From: Nymphaea colorata | Lineage: Eukaryota; Streptophyta; Magnoliopsida; Nymphaeales; Nymphaeaceae | Length of the DNA: 64,000 bases | Assembly: GCF_008831285.2 (NCBI RefSeq) | Contig: NC_045144.1 | Location: forward strand, 20,473,716-20,537,715 | Reading direction: 5' to 3' | In this document: positions 63,530 to 64,000 of the stretch, piece after piece | How the letters are laid out: each line of letters begins with the position of its first letter | How positions within the stretch are numbered: the first letter of the stretch is position 1 | The notes under the pieces: model-generated | The model's database searches: none | What the model saw: only the letters and a program-made list of their open reading frames with translations | Told to the model about the DNA's origin: nothing | Position numbers and translations under genes: made by a program

Positions 63530-64000
63530 CTTATGTTATTGAGAGAGTTGGGCTAACGAATGAGAGAGGAACTAGTAGAAATCCCCAAAAAGTTAACTCT
63601 ATGTGCTATAAAAAATAGGCCACCAACGTGCAAGTTGAAGCATGGCAGTAAGAACACACCGAAGCACATAATGCAGACCATGTATCTTAGTGAGTCGGTT
63701 ACCTGCAAGAACACTTAGGTAGTTATCTAATGAATCTGTCTAAAATATTGGGGCAGGTTCATTGAATAATAATTCTAGTGTTCTATGAATTTATCTTAAT
63801 ATTTGGTTGGGGTAGATTCATTGGGCACTCCTCAAATGTTTCTCTTCCCAAATAACTTCTAAGCGTACAAGGGATTGGGTGGGGGTTTCAGCGGTCAGTG
63901 GAAATGTGAGTCTCTCCAGTCACAAAAAATAAGCAACAATCTGCCAATCTTTGGAACATGAAAATTCATGTTTCTATCCCCAAACTATATAATCTGAAAC
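63530..64000. other. Right-edge intergenic DNA, nothing recognised
   Basis: 63718-63835 contains repeated TGAATCTGTC / TGAATTTATCTTAATAT phrases, similar to words near 30880 and 36780. No gene was seen. Confidence 0.45.

Overview
This is nuclear DNA of a flowering plant. The evidence is GT-AG introns, plant-type protein families (a copper amine oxidase, a VAC8-like armadillo protein and a plant/fungal atypical phosphatase), a decayed plastid rpl2 fragment, and AT-rich intergenic DNA full of TA/GA microsatellites, tRNA-like SINE heads and short inverted-repeat transposons. The sequence alone does not fix the species.

Three genes are well supported, all on the minus strand. (1) Positions 1-3666 hold a copper-containing primary amine oxidase. 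Five exons can be placed, and the gene runs off the left edge, so the last third of the catalytic domain end and the stop codon are missing. (2) Positions 23444-25174 hold a single-exon, GC-rich gene for a 576-residue armadillo-repeat protein. (3) Positions 39755-44489 hold a five-exon gene for a 207-residue PFA-DSP phosphatase with an intact HCKRGKHR active site, a 3.8-kb second intron and a plausible TATA box. The genes are unrelated in function, 15-20 kb apart, and do not form a cluster.

Everything else is intergenic. 4-23 kb: repeats, including a hAT-like element at 7.4 kb, a 279-bp tandem duplication at 12.6-13.2 kb, and several dispersed AT-rich or GC-rich repeat families. 25.2-39.6 kb: more of the same families, two hAT-like elements at 32.8 and 33.7 kb with 8-bp target duplications, a foldback element at 35.9 kb with exact 14-bp ends, very long TA tracts, and one unidentified 238-codon open frame at 38.4 kb. 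44.7-64 kb: a 376-bp inverted-repeat element with an 8-9-bp target duplication at 47.2 kb, a 0.6-kb minisatellite with alternating 91/66-bp units at 50.3 kb, SINE heads, a hAT-like element at 58.3 kb, and a 0.2-kb plastid rpl2 relic at 63.3 kb.

The most distinctive signal is a family of short hAT-like non-autonomous elements. Their ends resemble CAGTGGCGGAGCCA, and many members carry a near-palindrome, TGTGGGCAATTGCCCACA. I found no CRISPR array, intact tRNA/rRNA gene, operon or full-length autonomous transposon, and no convincing new biochemical system.
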